Source: Nitrospira sp.
Lineage (GTDB): Bacteria; Nitrospirota; Nitrospiria; Nitrospirales; Nitrospiraceae
Assembly: GCA_013696305.1 (NCBI GenBank)
Contig: JACCYV010000199.1
Location: 1 to 32,986 of the forward strand
Length of the DNA stretch: 32,986 nt
Reading direction: 5' to 3'
The position numbers were made by a program, and so were the translations under genes. Positions within the stretch are counted from its first letter, which is position 1. Each line of letters starts with the position of its first letter. The notes under the pieces were generated by a model that saw only the letters and a list, made by a program, of their open reading frames with translations, had not been told where the DNA came from and did no database searches. Below are positions 8,391 to 17,202 of the stretch, piece after piece.

Positions 8391-8713
8391 TGGTTCTCCG
8401 GTCCACTATGCTCCTCGCATGCTTATCCATTCACGGCGGCGGAACGCCATTAACGACACCTGCACGCATCAGCCTTGCGGCCGAGTGCCGGATGGCCCAC
8501 TGAAAGGCGTAGAAATTCCAGCGGAGAGTGCTGGTTCCGAGGACACCCGTCGTCCACCTTGGGTTTGATGAGGTGAGCGCGTGCGCGGGACCTCAGGGCG
8601 AGCGTCCAGCCCGTAGATTCAATGATCAGGAGAATGAGTTCATATTGGCGGCGGCCTTACGGTTCAGGCATGCTTGATGGCGGCAGGATAGCGACACAAG
8701 GTCGTCTCGTTTC

Positions 8714-10267
8714 ATGACTACGACCAGATGCCGACACGTCGAAGGATTTCAAGCAGGGTCGCTTCTTTGGATCATTGTATGGGTATGTTTCGTGCCGGGA
8801 ATCAGCTTTGCCGACGACTCCGTCTCACCCGCTGCCGGTAAAGATCCTGTCGTGGTCCAGGGACCTGAAGTCCCCGGAACATTCCGCGAACAGGCCTCTC
8901 AATCGCGGCAAGGTGAGGCGACCTCATCGCCGCTCTCCGAGACGCCTCATTTTTCATCCACCTGGGAAACGAGGCCGGGCAGGAGTTACCTTATTCCTGC
9001 ACTGGAAATTCCTGTGTATCTTTTCCTACTGAACCTCTATGACCGACATTACACCGAGCCGAAAGAACTTTATCGCACGACCGGCAATACGTTCCGGACG
9101 CACCTGACCGATTCGAAGTGGGTCATCGATGATGATCAGTTTTCGGTAAATCAGGTTCTGCATCCCTATGGCGGCACAGTGTACTTTAGCTTGGCTCGAT
9201 CAGCAGGACTCAACTTCTGGGAATCGCTGGCTTATACAGGCGCAGGCAGCCTCCTCTGGGAACTTGGAGGAGAGAAAACGGCGCCGTCCATCAATGACCA
9301 GATTACGACCACATTTGGGGGGACGTTCCTGGGCGAGCCGCTCTTCCGAATGGCCAACTTGTTACTGGAAAGTGATGACGAAGGCAAACCGGGTTTCCTG
9401 CGTGAGCTCGCGGCGGGGGTCATCTCGCCTCCCACAGCGTTTAACCGCCTCGTCTTCGGCAATCGCTTTGACGCGGTCTACCCCAGCCACAAGCCGGCCA
9501 CATTTATGCGTCTCCAAGTCGGCGGGACGCTGACCGCAAGCAGCAACAATGTGTCCTCGACCGTCAAACCACGAGGAGCGATCGGGGACTTCACCTTCAC
9601 CTACGGGCTTCCGGGCAAGCCCGGCTATACGTATGCGCGGCCCTTCGACTACTTTGACTTCCATCTCACCGCCGTGACGGCGAACACCTTAGAGAGTCTC
9701 GATACCCGCGGGCTTCTGATCGGATCGGCCTATGCGCCTACTGATTCCACGCGCGGAATCTGGGGGCTGTATGGGAGCTATGATTACATTTCGCCTCAGG
9801 TCTTTCGTGTTTCCACCACCGCGCTGTCACTCGGGACAACCTGGCAGACATGGCTGTCGCAGGACGTGGCGCTTCAGGGAACCGCACTCAGTGGAGTCGG
9901 CTATGGCGCAGCCGGCAGCATCCAGCGCACGGGCGATCGGGATTACCATTATGGCGTCAGCCCGCAGGCGCTGCTGGCGCTCCGGCTTATCTTTGGCGAA
10001 CGGGCGATGCTTGATTTTACCGGGCGCGAATACTATGTCACCGGCATACTCTCTCCCGAGCCGGAGGGAAGGGAAAACATCATGCGAGGGGACGCCTCAT
10101 TCACGGTGCGGCTCATCGACCGCCATGGAGTCGCTCTGCGATACGCGATTTCACACCGGGATGCGAGTTATCCCCAGATCGAGTACAGAAATCAGACTGT
10201 CGGGACCCTCAGTCTCATGTATGTTTTGCTTGGGAAAAGCGGCTTCGGCGCAGTCGACTGGCGCTAA
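8714..10267 (+). CDS. DUF3943-type outer-membrane protein
   Basis: 517-aa ORF with signal peptide; LYDRHYTEPKELYRTTGNTFRTHLTDSKWVIDDDQFSVNQVLHPYGGTVYFSLARSAGLNFWESLAYTGAGSLLWELGGEKTAPSINDQITTTFGGTFLGEPLFRMANLLLE, then beta-strand-rich C-terminus. Confidence 0.8.
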   Translation: MTTTRCRHVEGFQAGSLLWIIVWVCFVPGISFADDSVSPAAGKDPVVVQGPEVPGTFREQASQSRQGEATSSPLSETPHFSSTWETRPGRSYLIPALEIPVYLFLLNLYDRHYTEPKELYRTTGNTFRTHLTDSKWVIDDDQFSVNQVLHPYGGTVYFSLARSAGLNFWESLAYTGAGSLLWELGGEKTAPSINDQITTTFGGTFLGEPLFRMANLLLESDDEGKPGFLRELAAGVISPPTAFNRLVFGNRFDAVYPSHKPATFMRLQVGGTLTASSNNVSSTVKPRGAIGDFTFTYGLPGKPGYTYARPFDYFDFHLTAVTANTLESLDTRGLLIGSAYAPTDSTRGIWGLYGSYDYISPQVFRVSTTALSLGTTWQTWLSQDVALQGTALSGVGYGAAGSIQRTGDRDYHYGVSPQALLALRLIFGERAMLDFTGREYYVTGILSPEPEGRENIMRGDASFTVRLIDRHGVALRYAISHRDASYPQIEYRNQTVGTLSLMYVLLGKSGFGAVDWR

Positions 10268-10405
10268 AGCTTCATGGCTTCGACCTCTCTTATAAGAGAT
10301 CCGTAAGGGGTGGTGAAATGCGTCGGGAGGAAGCACGCACCAGGATTTTGGGTCCGGTAAGCGGTTCAGCAGAGAAGGGAAAAATGAGGGATGAACGACC
10401 GAGGG

Positions 10406-10558
10406 CTACTTCATGACGCTTGCGATCTGAACGATCAGCACACCCATGACTCCGAGAAACAACAGTGCGGACGCCCATGCAAGACGTTTAAACTTGCGAT
10501 TTGCCAAGTCAAGATCACTGAAATAGTCCTTTTTCCACTGCATTTTATGACTGTCCAT
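10406..10558 (-). CDS. 50-aa single-pass membrane protein (below ORF-track cutoff)
   Basis: ATG at 10558 after aaggaaggggacggg; MDSHKMQWKKDYFSDLDLANRKFKRLAWASALLFLGVMGVLIVQIASVMK*. Charged N-terminus plus one TM helix. Confidence 0.65.
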   Translation of the reverse strand: MDSHKMQWKKDYFSDLDLANRKFKRLAWASALLFLGVMGVLIVQIASVMK

Positions 10559-10993
10559 GATCCCGTCCCCTTCCTTGGTAGATTGTCCCTCCCCATCCCG
10601 TTCCGTATGGATGATTGCTCATGATTCGATGCGCCTGAACGAATGCGAATATCGCTCTGAATGAATGTGCCAGGGTCAAGTGGCCATCTTATATAATCCA
10701 GGCTCGGAAATCACTTTAAGAGTAATGGTTGGACAGAATTCTCGGCATCGGGGATCAGATCGTCCGTTATTCATGTCCCAGTGAAATGTGCGGGCAGGCG
10801 TATTAGCGGTAGCTTCGCAAGGGCCGACTACTATGGAATACCGTGGGGTTGTGAAGCAGCCTACTGAATCTGGGTGTGGCGCAGACGTAATGGTTCCGAT
10901 ACAGACCGCCTTGCCTCGCCGACGATGACACAATAGAATTGTCCGGAGATCGCCCGTGCCAAACCAGGGTCAGGTGATACAGGAGGAATACCC

Positions 10994-11191
10994 ATGAAAC
11001 TTGAATTCACGATCGAAGAAGTGCGCCTGCTCGATGTGGCGATTGAGTATATTAAAAAGCATAAGGACGTGGCCGTGAAAATCTATCCAGCCTATGAGGA
11101 TGATATGAAGACGGTCAATGCGGTTGGAGGAACACTGCGCGCCGCCTACTTGCATGAAAAAAGAAACCATAGAACGATTCGAATCTCCTGA
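10994..11191 (+). CDS. 65-aa hypothetical protein
   Basis: MKLEFTIEEVRLLDVAIEYIKKHKDVAVKIYPAYEDDMKTVNAVGGTLRAAYLHEKRNHRTIRIS with RBS-like aggagg upstream. Confidence 0.65.
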   Translation: MKLEFTIEEVRLLDVAIEYIKKHKDVAVKIYPAYEDDMKTVNAVGGTLRAAYLHEKRNHRTIRIS

Positions 11192-11541
11192 ATCCCATAG
11201 GAAACCTGGCTCTCGCTCTCGAACTGCCATCTCTAGCAACTCAAGGCGTTTCACATACAAGAGCTTGCCAGGGCAATCCGGGATTGTTTGAGGAGAAGAG
11301 TCATGATGAGCTGAGGATTCTTTGACGGTGCGCTGCCTTTCCTATACGCCGGACTCGTGACGAACGTGTGTGCAGTTACTCGCGCAAACACGTGCGAGAG
11401 GAGACGTTAGGATATGTGATCATGGGTAACTGCACCATCCGCATTGCCAAATATCTCGATCCGGATCGGAGTGCGTCCAGTCCACACAGAGCCTGTGCAG
11501 GAGTTGGTTCTTAACAGGCCATGGTGGGCGGCTGCGTACGC

Positions 11542-12639
11542 TTACGGCGTCAAGGGACCGGTCAACGGGCTGCTTGCCGTTGTTCCCTGCGGTGGGGCCA
11601 TGCCCTCTTGCGGAAGGATGCGAAAATGGGTGATGGCGAAGGACACGGACTGTCCCACAATAAACCGATAACCGCGAAACTCTTCCTTGTTCATGCGAGA
11701 GCGCAGGAGGAGACCATCTGAAGTTTCAATCTCCAACCGATAGGCGACGCCGAGAAAATATATGTGGCGTAGTTTGGCGCGCTGCCGGTACCTGGTCGGG
11801 TCTTCCGCCACCTTGAGATAGTAGGGACGAAAACCCACTTGCAACTTCTTGCCGTCTGCAATGCCGGGCGCGGGAAATTCCAGCGTACCGACCTGCACTT
11901 GTTCGCGTATGACGATCCCTTCCACGATATTCATCGAGCCGATGAACCGGGCCACGAATTCGGTGGCCGGCTCTTCGTACACGTCCGCCGGAGTCCCGGC
12001 CTGCTCCAACCTGCCTTTGGAAAACACGATGATGCGGCCGGAGACTTCCATGGCCTCTTCTTGATCGTGGGTCACGAATAAGCTGGTGACGTTCAAGTCC
12101 GTATGCAGGCGGATCAACCATTCCCGCAATTCCTGCCGGACCTTCGCATCCACGGCGCCGAAGGGTTCATCCATCAATAAGACGCTGGGACGAGACGCGA
12201 GGGCGCGCGCAATGGCGACACGTTGCCGTTGCCCGCCGGATAATTGATGGGGGTAGCGCCCGCCCAAACCTTCCAGACTCATGAGCGCCAGCAACTCTTC
12301 GACGCGCTGGGCACTGTCCGGCCGGCTCCATTTCTTGACCTTCAGCCCGAAAACAATATTATCGAACACCGTCAGATGTTTGAACAGCGCGTAATGTTGG
12401 AAGACGAAGCCGATATTGCGTTCTTGCACGGTGAGCTCATTGACCCGCTTACCGTCAATAAAAATCTCGCCGGTGGTGGGGATTTCCAAGCCGGCGATCA
12501 ATCGCAGGACCGTCGTTTTGCCGCTGCCGCTTGGTCCCAGAAGACCCAGCAGTTCTCCTTCATGGACGCCGAACGAGACGTCACCCACCGCCGTTCCGGA
12601 TCCGAACTTCTTCGTAAGCCCGCGTACTTCGATCTTCAC
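11542..12639 (-). CDS. cysA: Sulfate/thiosulfate ABC transporter ATP-binding protein
   Basis: GTG start at 12639 (VKIEVRGLTKKFG); Walker A GPSGSGKTT, signature LSGGQRQRVAIARALA, Walker B VLLMDEPFGAVD, H-loop FVTHDQEEAME; next to CysW/CysT/Sbp. Confidence 0.93.
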   Translation of the reverse strand: MKIEVRGLTKKFGSGTAVGDVSFGVHEGELLGLLGPSGSGKTTVLRLIAGLEIPTTGEIFIDGKRVNELTVQERNIGFVFQHYALFKHLTVFDNIVFGLKVKKWSRPDSAQRVEELLALMSLEGLGGRYPHQLSGGQRQRVAIARALASRPSVLLMDEPFGAVDAKVRQELREWLIRLHTDLNVTSLFVTHDQEEAMEVSGRIIVFSKGRLEQAGTPADVYEEPATEFVARFIGSMNIVEGIVIREQVQVGTLEFPAPGIADGKKLQVGFRPYYLKVAEDPTRYRQRAKLRHIYFLGVAYRLEIETSDGLLLRSRMNKEEFRGYRFIVGQSVSFAITHFRILPQEGMAPPQGTTASSPLTGPLTP

Positions 12640-12643
12640 TGGT

Positions 12644-13459
12644 TTAATGCGCTCCGGCTTGTGCCACGATCGTTTCGGATCGGGCCTTGGCAATCTCGAG
12701 GACGATGAGAATCGCGAAGGAGACTGCAAGCAAGGTCAGGGCGACGGCATTCGCCGCCACATAGTTGAAGTCGACATAGCTTTGATAGATGTGCAAGGTC
12801 GCGGTCTGCGTCAGCAACAGAATGTTGCCGGAGACCACCAGCACTGCTCCAAATTCACCGATTGCCCGGGCCAAGGTAAGGGTCGCGCCGTACACCAATC
12901 CCCATCGGATGGCAGGCAGCGTCACCTTCCAAAACACCTGCCACTCGCCGGCTCCCAAGGTGCGCGCCGCTTCCTCTTCATCCGTCCCTAACGTCTGCAG
13001 CAGTGGAGTCAACTCGCGCACCATAAAGGGAAATGTGACGAACAAGGTCGCGAGGATCATGGCAGGCAGGGCAAACAGAATTTTGACTCCCGCCTGGCCG
13101 AAAAAGGTCCCGAGCAACGTCTCCGGGCCGAAGAGGAGAATCAGCATGAACCCCGCAATAACGGGGGAGACGGCGAAGGGAAGATCGATCACACCGCTGA
13201 TAAGGCTTCGCCCCCAAAATTGTTGACGCACCAAGACTATTGCCGTCAGGGTGCCGAACACGATGTTCAGGACCAGCACGATCAGGGTAATTTCGGCTGT
13301 GAGCGCAAATCCGTGCAGGGCCTCCGATCGCGTGACTTCCGTCCAGAAGGCTTCTATGCCCTGGCTGAAACTCTGGTTTGCCAGGTACAGAATGGGGCCG
13401 ATCAGCAGCACCAGAAAGTACACCCAGACGATTCCGATCAAGACCCGCCGCATGCCCAT
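12644..13459 (-). CDS. cysW: Sulfate ABC transporter permease CysW
   Basis: 271-aa permease, NIVFGTLTAIVLVRQQFWGRSLISGVIDLPFAVSPVIAGFML, EEEAARTLGAGEWQVFWKVTLPAIRWGLVYGATLTLARAIGEFGAVLVVSGNI. Confidence 0.94.
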   Translation of the reverse strand: MGMRRVLIGIVWVYFLVLLIGPILYLANQSFSQGIEAFWTEVTRSEALHGFALTAEITLIVLVLNIVFGTLTAIVLVRQQFWGRSLISGVIDLPFAVSPVIAGFMLILLFGPETLLGTFFGQAGVKILFALPAMILATLFVTFPFMVRELTPLLQTLGTDEEEAARTLGAGEWQVFWKVTLPAIRWGLVYGATLTLARAIGEFGAVLVVSGNILLLTQTATLHIYQSYVDFNYVAANAVALTLLAVSFAILIVLEIAKARSETIVAQAGAH

Positions 13460-13503
13460 ACTCCGATCAACTTATGACTTTTCCGGAAAACCGATCCCGA
13501 TCT

Positions 13504-14385
13504 TCACGTCCCCATCGTCGGCACAGTTGAACGATTTTCACGCTCGTCTCTTCGACTCGTCCATTGCAACAGCCGGGGTAACCGCTCACCCGGCCGCCGG
13601 GTCAACCGTTCCAACAGCAGCAGGACCAGTAGAGAGATGAGCAGGATCAAGACCGAAACCGATGTGGCGGCTTGGGGGTTGTAACTTTCGATTTCCCCAT
13701 AGACGTAGACCGACGCCACCTGTGTCTTCATGGGGATATTACCCGCCACGATCACGATCGAACCGAATTCGCCGAGTGCCCGCACGAAAGTCAGGAATAC
13801 TCCGGTCAAGAGACCGGGCAGCACCGCCGGCACCGTTACCTTCCAAAATGTTGTCCAGGGACCGGCGCCTAACGTGATCGCCGCTTCCTCCTGATCGCCT
13901 TCCAAGCCCATCAGGACCGGCTGCAGCGAACGGATCGTAAACGGCATCGTGACAAACAGCATGGCCAGAACGATGCCGGGCTGGTTGTACAGCACTGCCA
14001 TGCCGCCACGTTGGAGCCAGGTGCCCAGGAGGCTGGTCGGTCCGTAGATCGCGGCGATCATCAACCCGGCCACGAGGGTGGGAATGGCGAATGGCAGATC
14101 GACCAATGCGTTCAAGAGCCACCGTCCCGGGAATTCATACCGCACCAGCACAAGGGCGGAGAGTGTGCCGAACACCGCATTGATCGCGGTTGCGATGGCC
14201 GCGGTTTCCACGGTGAGCCAGAGGGCTGCCGCAGCTTGCGGCGCCGAGAGGTCTTGCAGGAATCGGTCTAATCCGGCCGCAATCGATTGCTGGGCCAGCG
14301 CTGCGAGCGGGAGAAAAATCAGCACCAGCACATAACCCACGGCGGCGGATCGTAGTGCCAAACTCAGTAACATGTGAGAGGTCAC
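13504..14385 (-). CDS. cysT: Sulfate ABC transporter permease CysT/CysU
   Basis: 293-aa permease, ALVLVRYEFPGRWLLNALVDLPFAIPTLVAGLM...EEAAITLGAGPWTTFWKVTVPAVLPGLLTGVFLTFVRALGEFGSIVIVAGNIPMKTQVASVYVYGEIE. Confidence 0.94.
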   Translation of the reverse strand: MTSHMLLSLALRSAAVGYVLVLIFLPLAALAQQSIAAGLDRFLQDLSAPQAAAALWLTVETAAIATAINAVFGTLSALVLVRYEFPGRWLLNALVDLPFAIPTLVAGLMIAAIYGPTSLLGTWLQRGGMAVLYNQPGIVLAMLFVTMPFTIRSLQPVLMGLEGDQEEAAITLGAGPWTTFWKVTVPAVLPGLLTGVFLTFVRALGEFGSIVIVAGNIPMKTQVASVYVYGEIESYNPQAATSVSVLILLISLLVLLLLERLTRRPGERLPRLLQWTSRRDERENRSTVPTMGT

Positions 14386-14400
14386 GCGCTCGCTCCGATT

Positions 14401-14495
14401 AACAGGATGCTGAAAACGTCCGCCAACGGCGTTCTCGCATCGCTCAGGTCCTCAACGTACCGCAAGGGTACGCTTCGGTCCTTTTTGTATGCCCA
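14401..14495. repeat. Intergenic repeat-like element with perfect 6-bp-stem hairpin, between sbp and cysT
   Basis: aacaggatgctgaaaacgtccgccaacggcgttctcgcatcgctcaggtcctcaacgtaccgcaagggtacgcttcgg; hairpin cgtacc (14456-14461)/ggtacg (14467-14472). Text resembles a repeat I recall as common in Nitrospira genomes (memory only). Confidence 0.55.
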
Positions 14496-14513
14496 AAGGT
14501 CTTCCGTTACCTG

Positions 14514-15578
14514 CTATCGTTTCTTTGCTAGGTCTTCAACGACCCTGGTCCAGAGGCCCTGCGCGCCGAACAGTTTGGCGCTCACCTGCTCCCACCCGCC
14601 CAGATCTGCGATCGTAAAGAGTCGAGCAGGCTGGGGGCGCGTCGCCGGTGCCGAGGCGCTTGCGCCTCGATCTAAGGGGCGAAAGCCCAATTCGAGAAAG
14701 GCGGCCTGCGCCTCCGAACCATGGAGAAAGGCGACGAAGGCATCGGCCAGGTCTCTGACGTTGTGGCGATCGGCGTAGGTGTCGACGACGGCGGCTGGAT
14801 TTTCGATCCAGACCGTTTCCTCCGGTATGATGATTTCGTATGGCCGTTGACTTTTCACGCGCGGCAGCAATTCGTTTTCATACGTCACGATCACGTCGCC
14901 GACGCCGCGCTCGAACGTCGTCACCGATTCCCGCCCGCTCTTGTCCATCACCTTGACGTTGCGCTGGATGCGCGCGAGCAAGTCGGTTGCTTGCATGTCG
15001 ACTGTGTCCGGCGTGACGGATTTTCCCATTGCACGCTGCTCAGCCAGCTTCAACCCGGCTCCATAAATCGCAATCACATCCCACATCGCGCCGCCTGAAG
15101 TTTTAGGATTGGGATAGAGTACCTCCACGCCCGGGCGCGCCGCATCCTCCCAGCCCTTGATGCCTTTGGGATTGCCCTTGCGGACTCCGAGGGCCACGAC
15201 CGAGGCGGAGATCATGCCTCCATGCGGAGCTTTTCTCCAGTCATGGGAAACCAAACCGGCCTTGGAAATTTGGTCGACATCTCCCTCCAATGACAGCACG
15301 GCGACGTCCGCGTCGAATCCTCCGATGATGGCCCGGGCCTGGGCGCCGGAAGCGCCATAGGAACTGCGCACCCGCATGTCCTGACCGGTCTTCTGTTTCC
15401 AATGTCGTTGGAAGGCAGGAATGATATGCCGTTCGTAGGCTTCTTTCGGCACGCTGTAGGCCGCAAGAATGAGTTCGCGGGTCTCGGCTGCCTGCAGAGG
15501 CGTGAACGAGAGTGCGAAAAGCCAGGCGACGAACGCCAGGCTCAGGGTCGCGAGTTTATGACCGGTCATGATGGGCAT
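14514..15578 (-). CDS. sbp: Sulfate ABC transporter substrate-binding protein
   Basis: 354-aa ORF with signal peptide; ELILAAYSVPKEAYERHIIPAFQRHWKQKTGQDMRVRSSYGASGAQARAIIGGFDADVAVLSLEGDVDQI...VEVLYPNPKTSGGAMWDVIAIYGA. Confidence 0.94.
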   Translation of the reverse strand: MPIMTGHKLATLSLAFVAWLFALSFTPLQAAETRELILAAYSVPKEAYERHIIPAFQRHWKQKTGQDMRVRSSYGASGAQARAIIGGFDADVAVLSLEGDVDQISKAGLVSHDWRKAPHGGMISASVVALGVRKGNPKGIKGWEDAARPGVEVLYPNPKTSGGAMWDVIAIYGAGLKLAEQRAMGKSVTPDTVDMQATDLLARIQRNVKVMDKSGRESVTTFERGVGDVIVTYENELLPRVKSQRPYEIIIPEETVWIENPAAVVDTYADRHNVRDLADAFVAFLHGSEAQAAFLELGFRPLDRGASASAPATRPQPARLFTIADLGGWEQVSAKLFGAQGLWTRVVEDLAKKR

Positions 15579-16017
15579 AGGATCCTTCCGCCTGTTTGGA
15601 AAGGGCGAATCGGCTCAAGGTGTAATGATCAAGAATGTTGGCAATGGCATCGCGCACTACTCCCATAGCCTCTTGCAGCGGGCAGGAAACCTTGGTGGCA
15701 TAGGGACAGTCTGAACACTTTTGGTAGGCGGTCTTGCTGACACAGCTGATCGGGGCCAGCGGCCCGTCCAAAATACGGATGACTTGTCCGAGCGTGATTT
15801 CTTCCGGGGATTTGATGAGTGTATAACCGCCACGGATACCACGGCGGCTGGCCAATAGTCCGGCGCGTTTCAAGGCGAGCAGGATTTGTTCAAGGAACTC
15901 CACTGGAATGTTCTGGCGGGCCGCAATCTCATGGCGCTGGAGGACGCGCCCTCCATAGGTCTCACAGAGTTCGAGCAACGCCCGCAGACCGTATTCGCTT
16001 TTTTTGGAGAACTTCAT
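15556..16017 (-). CDS. Rrf2-family transcriptional regulator with four-Cys segment
   Basis: ATG at 16017: MKFSKKSEYGLRALLELCETYGGRVLQRHEIAARQNIPVEFLEQILLALKRAGLLASRRGIRGGYTLIKSPEEITLGQVIRILDGPLAPISCVSKTAYQKCSDCPYATKVSCPLQEA; overlaps sbp by 23 bp. Confidence 0.93.
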   Translation of the reverse strand: MKFSKKSEYGLRALLELCETYGGRVLQRHEIAARQNIPVEFLEQILLALKRAGLLASRRGIRGGYTLIKSPEEITLGQVIRILDGPLAPISCVSKTAYQKCSDCPYATKVSCPLQEAMGVVRDAIANILDHYTLSRFALSKQAEGSYAHHDRS

Positions 16018-16175
16018 AGCGCGGAACACATTTGTCTAGTGAGTTGCTCAAGAAGTCAGAGAATAGACCAATGCCGGTTGCGATTCAAGCGTCTCGAATT
16101 GGATGCGCCGGTATTGAATCGACTGTGTGTGCTGAGATCGTGACTGCAACTCATTGAAATCGGACGGCCTGTTCC

Positions 16176-16205
16176 TTGACACCCCGTAACCGTTCTTGCT
16201 AGCTT
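16176..16205 (+). promoter_or_regulatory. Candidate sigma70-type promoter upstream of glyQ
   Basis: TTGACA (16176-16181), 18-bp spacer, TAGCTT (16200-16205), about 57 nt upstream of the glyQ GTG. Confidence 0.35.
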
Positions 16206-16261
16206 CAGCCTACTTTTTCATCAGCCTTCATCAGCAGCCTGCTGCTAGATCTGGACATTCG

Positions 16262-17182
16262 GTGAATTTCCAAGACCTCATTTTGACCCTGCATCGATTT
16301 TGGGCCGACCGTGGTTGTGTCATCCATCAGCCGTACGATTTGGAAATGGGTGCCGGGACCTTTCACCCGGCGACATTCCTTCGCTCACTGGGTCCTGAGC
16401 CCTGGCGCACGGCCTATCCACAAGCCTGCCGCCGACCCACCGACGGTCGGTACGGCGAGAACCCCAACCGCATGCAGCACTACTACCAATATCAGGTGGT
16501 GCTCAAACCGGCGCCAGACAATATTCAGTCTCTTTACCTCGAGAGCCTCAAACAGCTGGGGATCGACCCGAAGAAGCACGACATTCGATTCGTTCAGGAC
16601 GATTGGGAATCCCCGACGCTCGGCGCCTGGGGGCTGGGCTGGGAAGTTCGGCTCGACGGCATGGAGATTACCCAGTTCACCTATTTTCAGGAGATCGGCG
16701 GCATTCCGCTCAATCCCATTACCGGCGAAATCACGTATGGGACGGAGCGCATCGCGATGTATCTCCAGCAGGTCGATAATGTGTATGACCTGACGTGGAC
16801 CGACGGCGTCACCTACGGAGATGTCCACCACCGCAGCGAGGTCGAGTTCTCGCGCTATAACTTCGAGGAAGGGGATGTGTCCATGCTCACGGCCACCTTC
16901 CAGGCCTTTGAGGGAGAGTGCAAACGGCTGCTGGACAAGAAGCGGACGTTGCCGGCGTACGATTACTGCATCAAGACCTCGCACATGTTCAATGTGCTCG
17001 ATGCGCGGGGAGCGATCAGCGTGACCGAACGGACCTCGTACATCGGCAAGGTGCGGGCGCTGGCTCGTCGCTGCGCGGAATCGTATCTCGCCGATCGCGA
17101 GGCCATGGGGCACCCGCTCATCAAAGAGCCTGTTCGGACGACCAAGGGCGGCGCAATCCATTCACCCGTTATGACGAAATAG
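16262..17182 (+). CDS. glyQ: Glycine--tRNA ligase alpha subunit
   Basis: GTG start 16262 (ORF track extends to 16196): [83 protein letters not shown]. Confidence 0.96.
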   Translation: MNFQDLILTLHRFWADRGCVIHQPYDLEMGAGTFHPATFLRSLGPEPWRTAYPQACRRPTDGRYGENPNRMQHYYQYQVVLKPAPDNIQSLYLESLKQLGIDPKKHDIRFVQDDWESPTLGAWGLGWEVRLDGMEITQFTYFQEIGGIPLNPITGEITYGTERIAMYLQQVDNVYDLTWTDGVTYGDVHHRSEVEFSRYNFEEGDVSMLTATFQAFEGECKRLLDKKRTLPAYDYCIKTSHMFNVLDARGAISVTERTSYIGKVRALARRCAESYLADREAMGHPLIKEPVRTTKGGAIHSPVMTK

Positions 17183-17202
17183 ACCGCAAGCTGCACGTCA
17201 CC

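Noticed and set aside
10391-10624. 77-aa plus-strand ORF
   Set aside because: Antisense to a better-supported 50-aa membrane ORF with RBS; composition not protein-like.
10676-10933. 85-aa minus-strand ORF
   Set aside because: No RBS, no domain, Cys/Pro/Thr-rich irregular composition; likely chance.
16385-17161. 258-aa minus-strand ORF antisense to glyQ
   Set aside because: Fully antisense to a housekeeping gene; no recognisable domain.
16918-17202. N-terminal extension of glyS ORF into glyQ
   Set aside because: The extension is out-of-frame glyQ sequence; glyS homology begins after ATG 17203.
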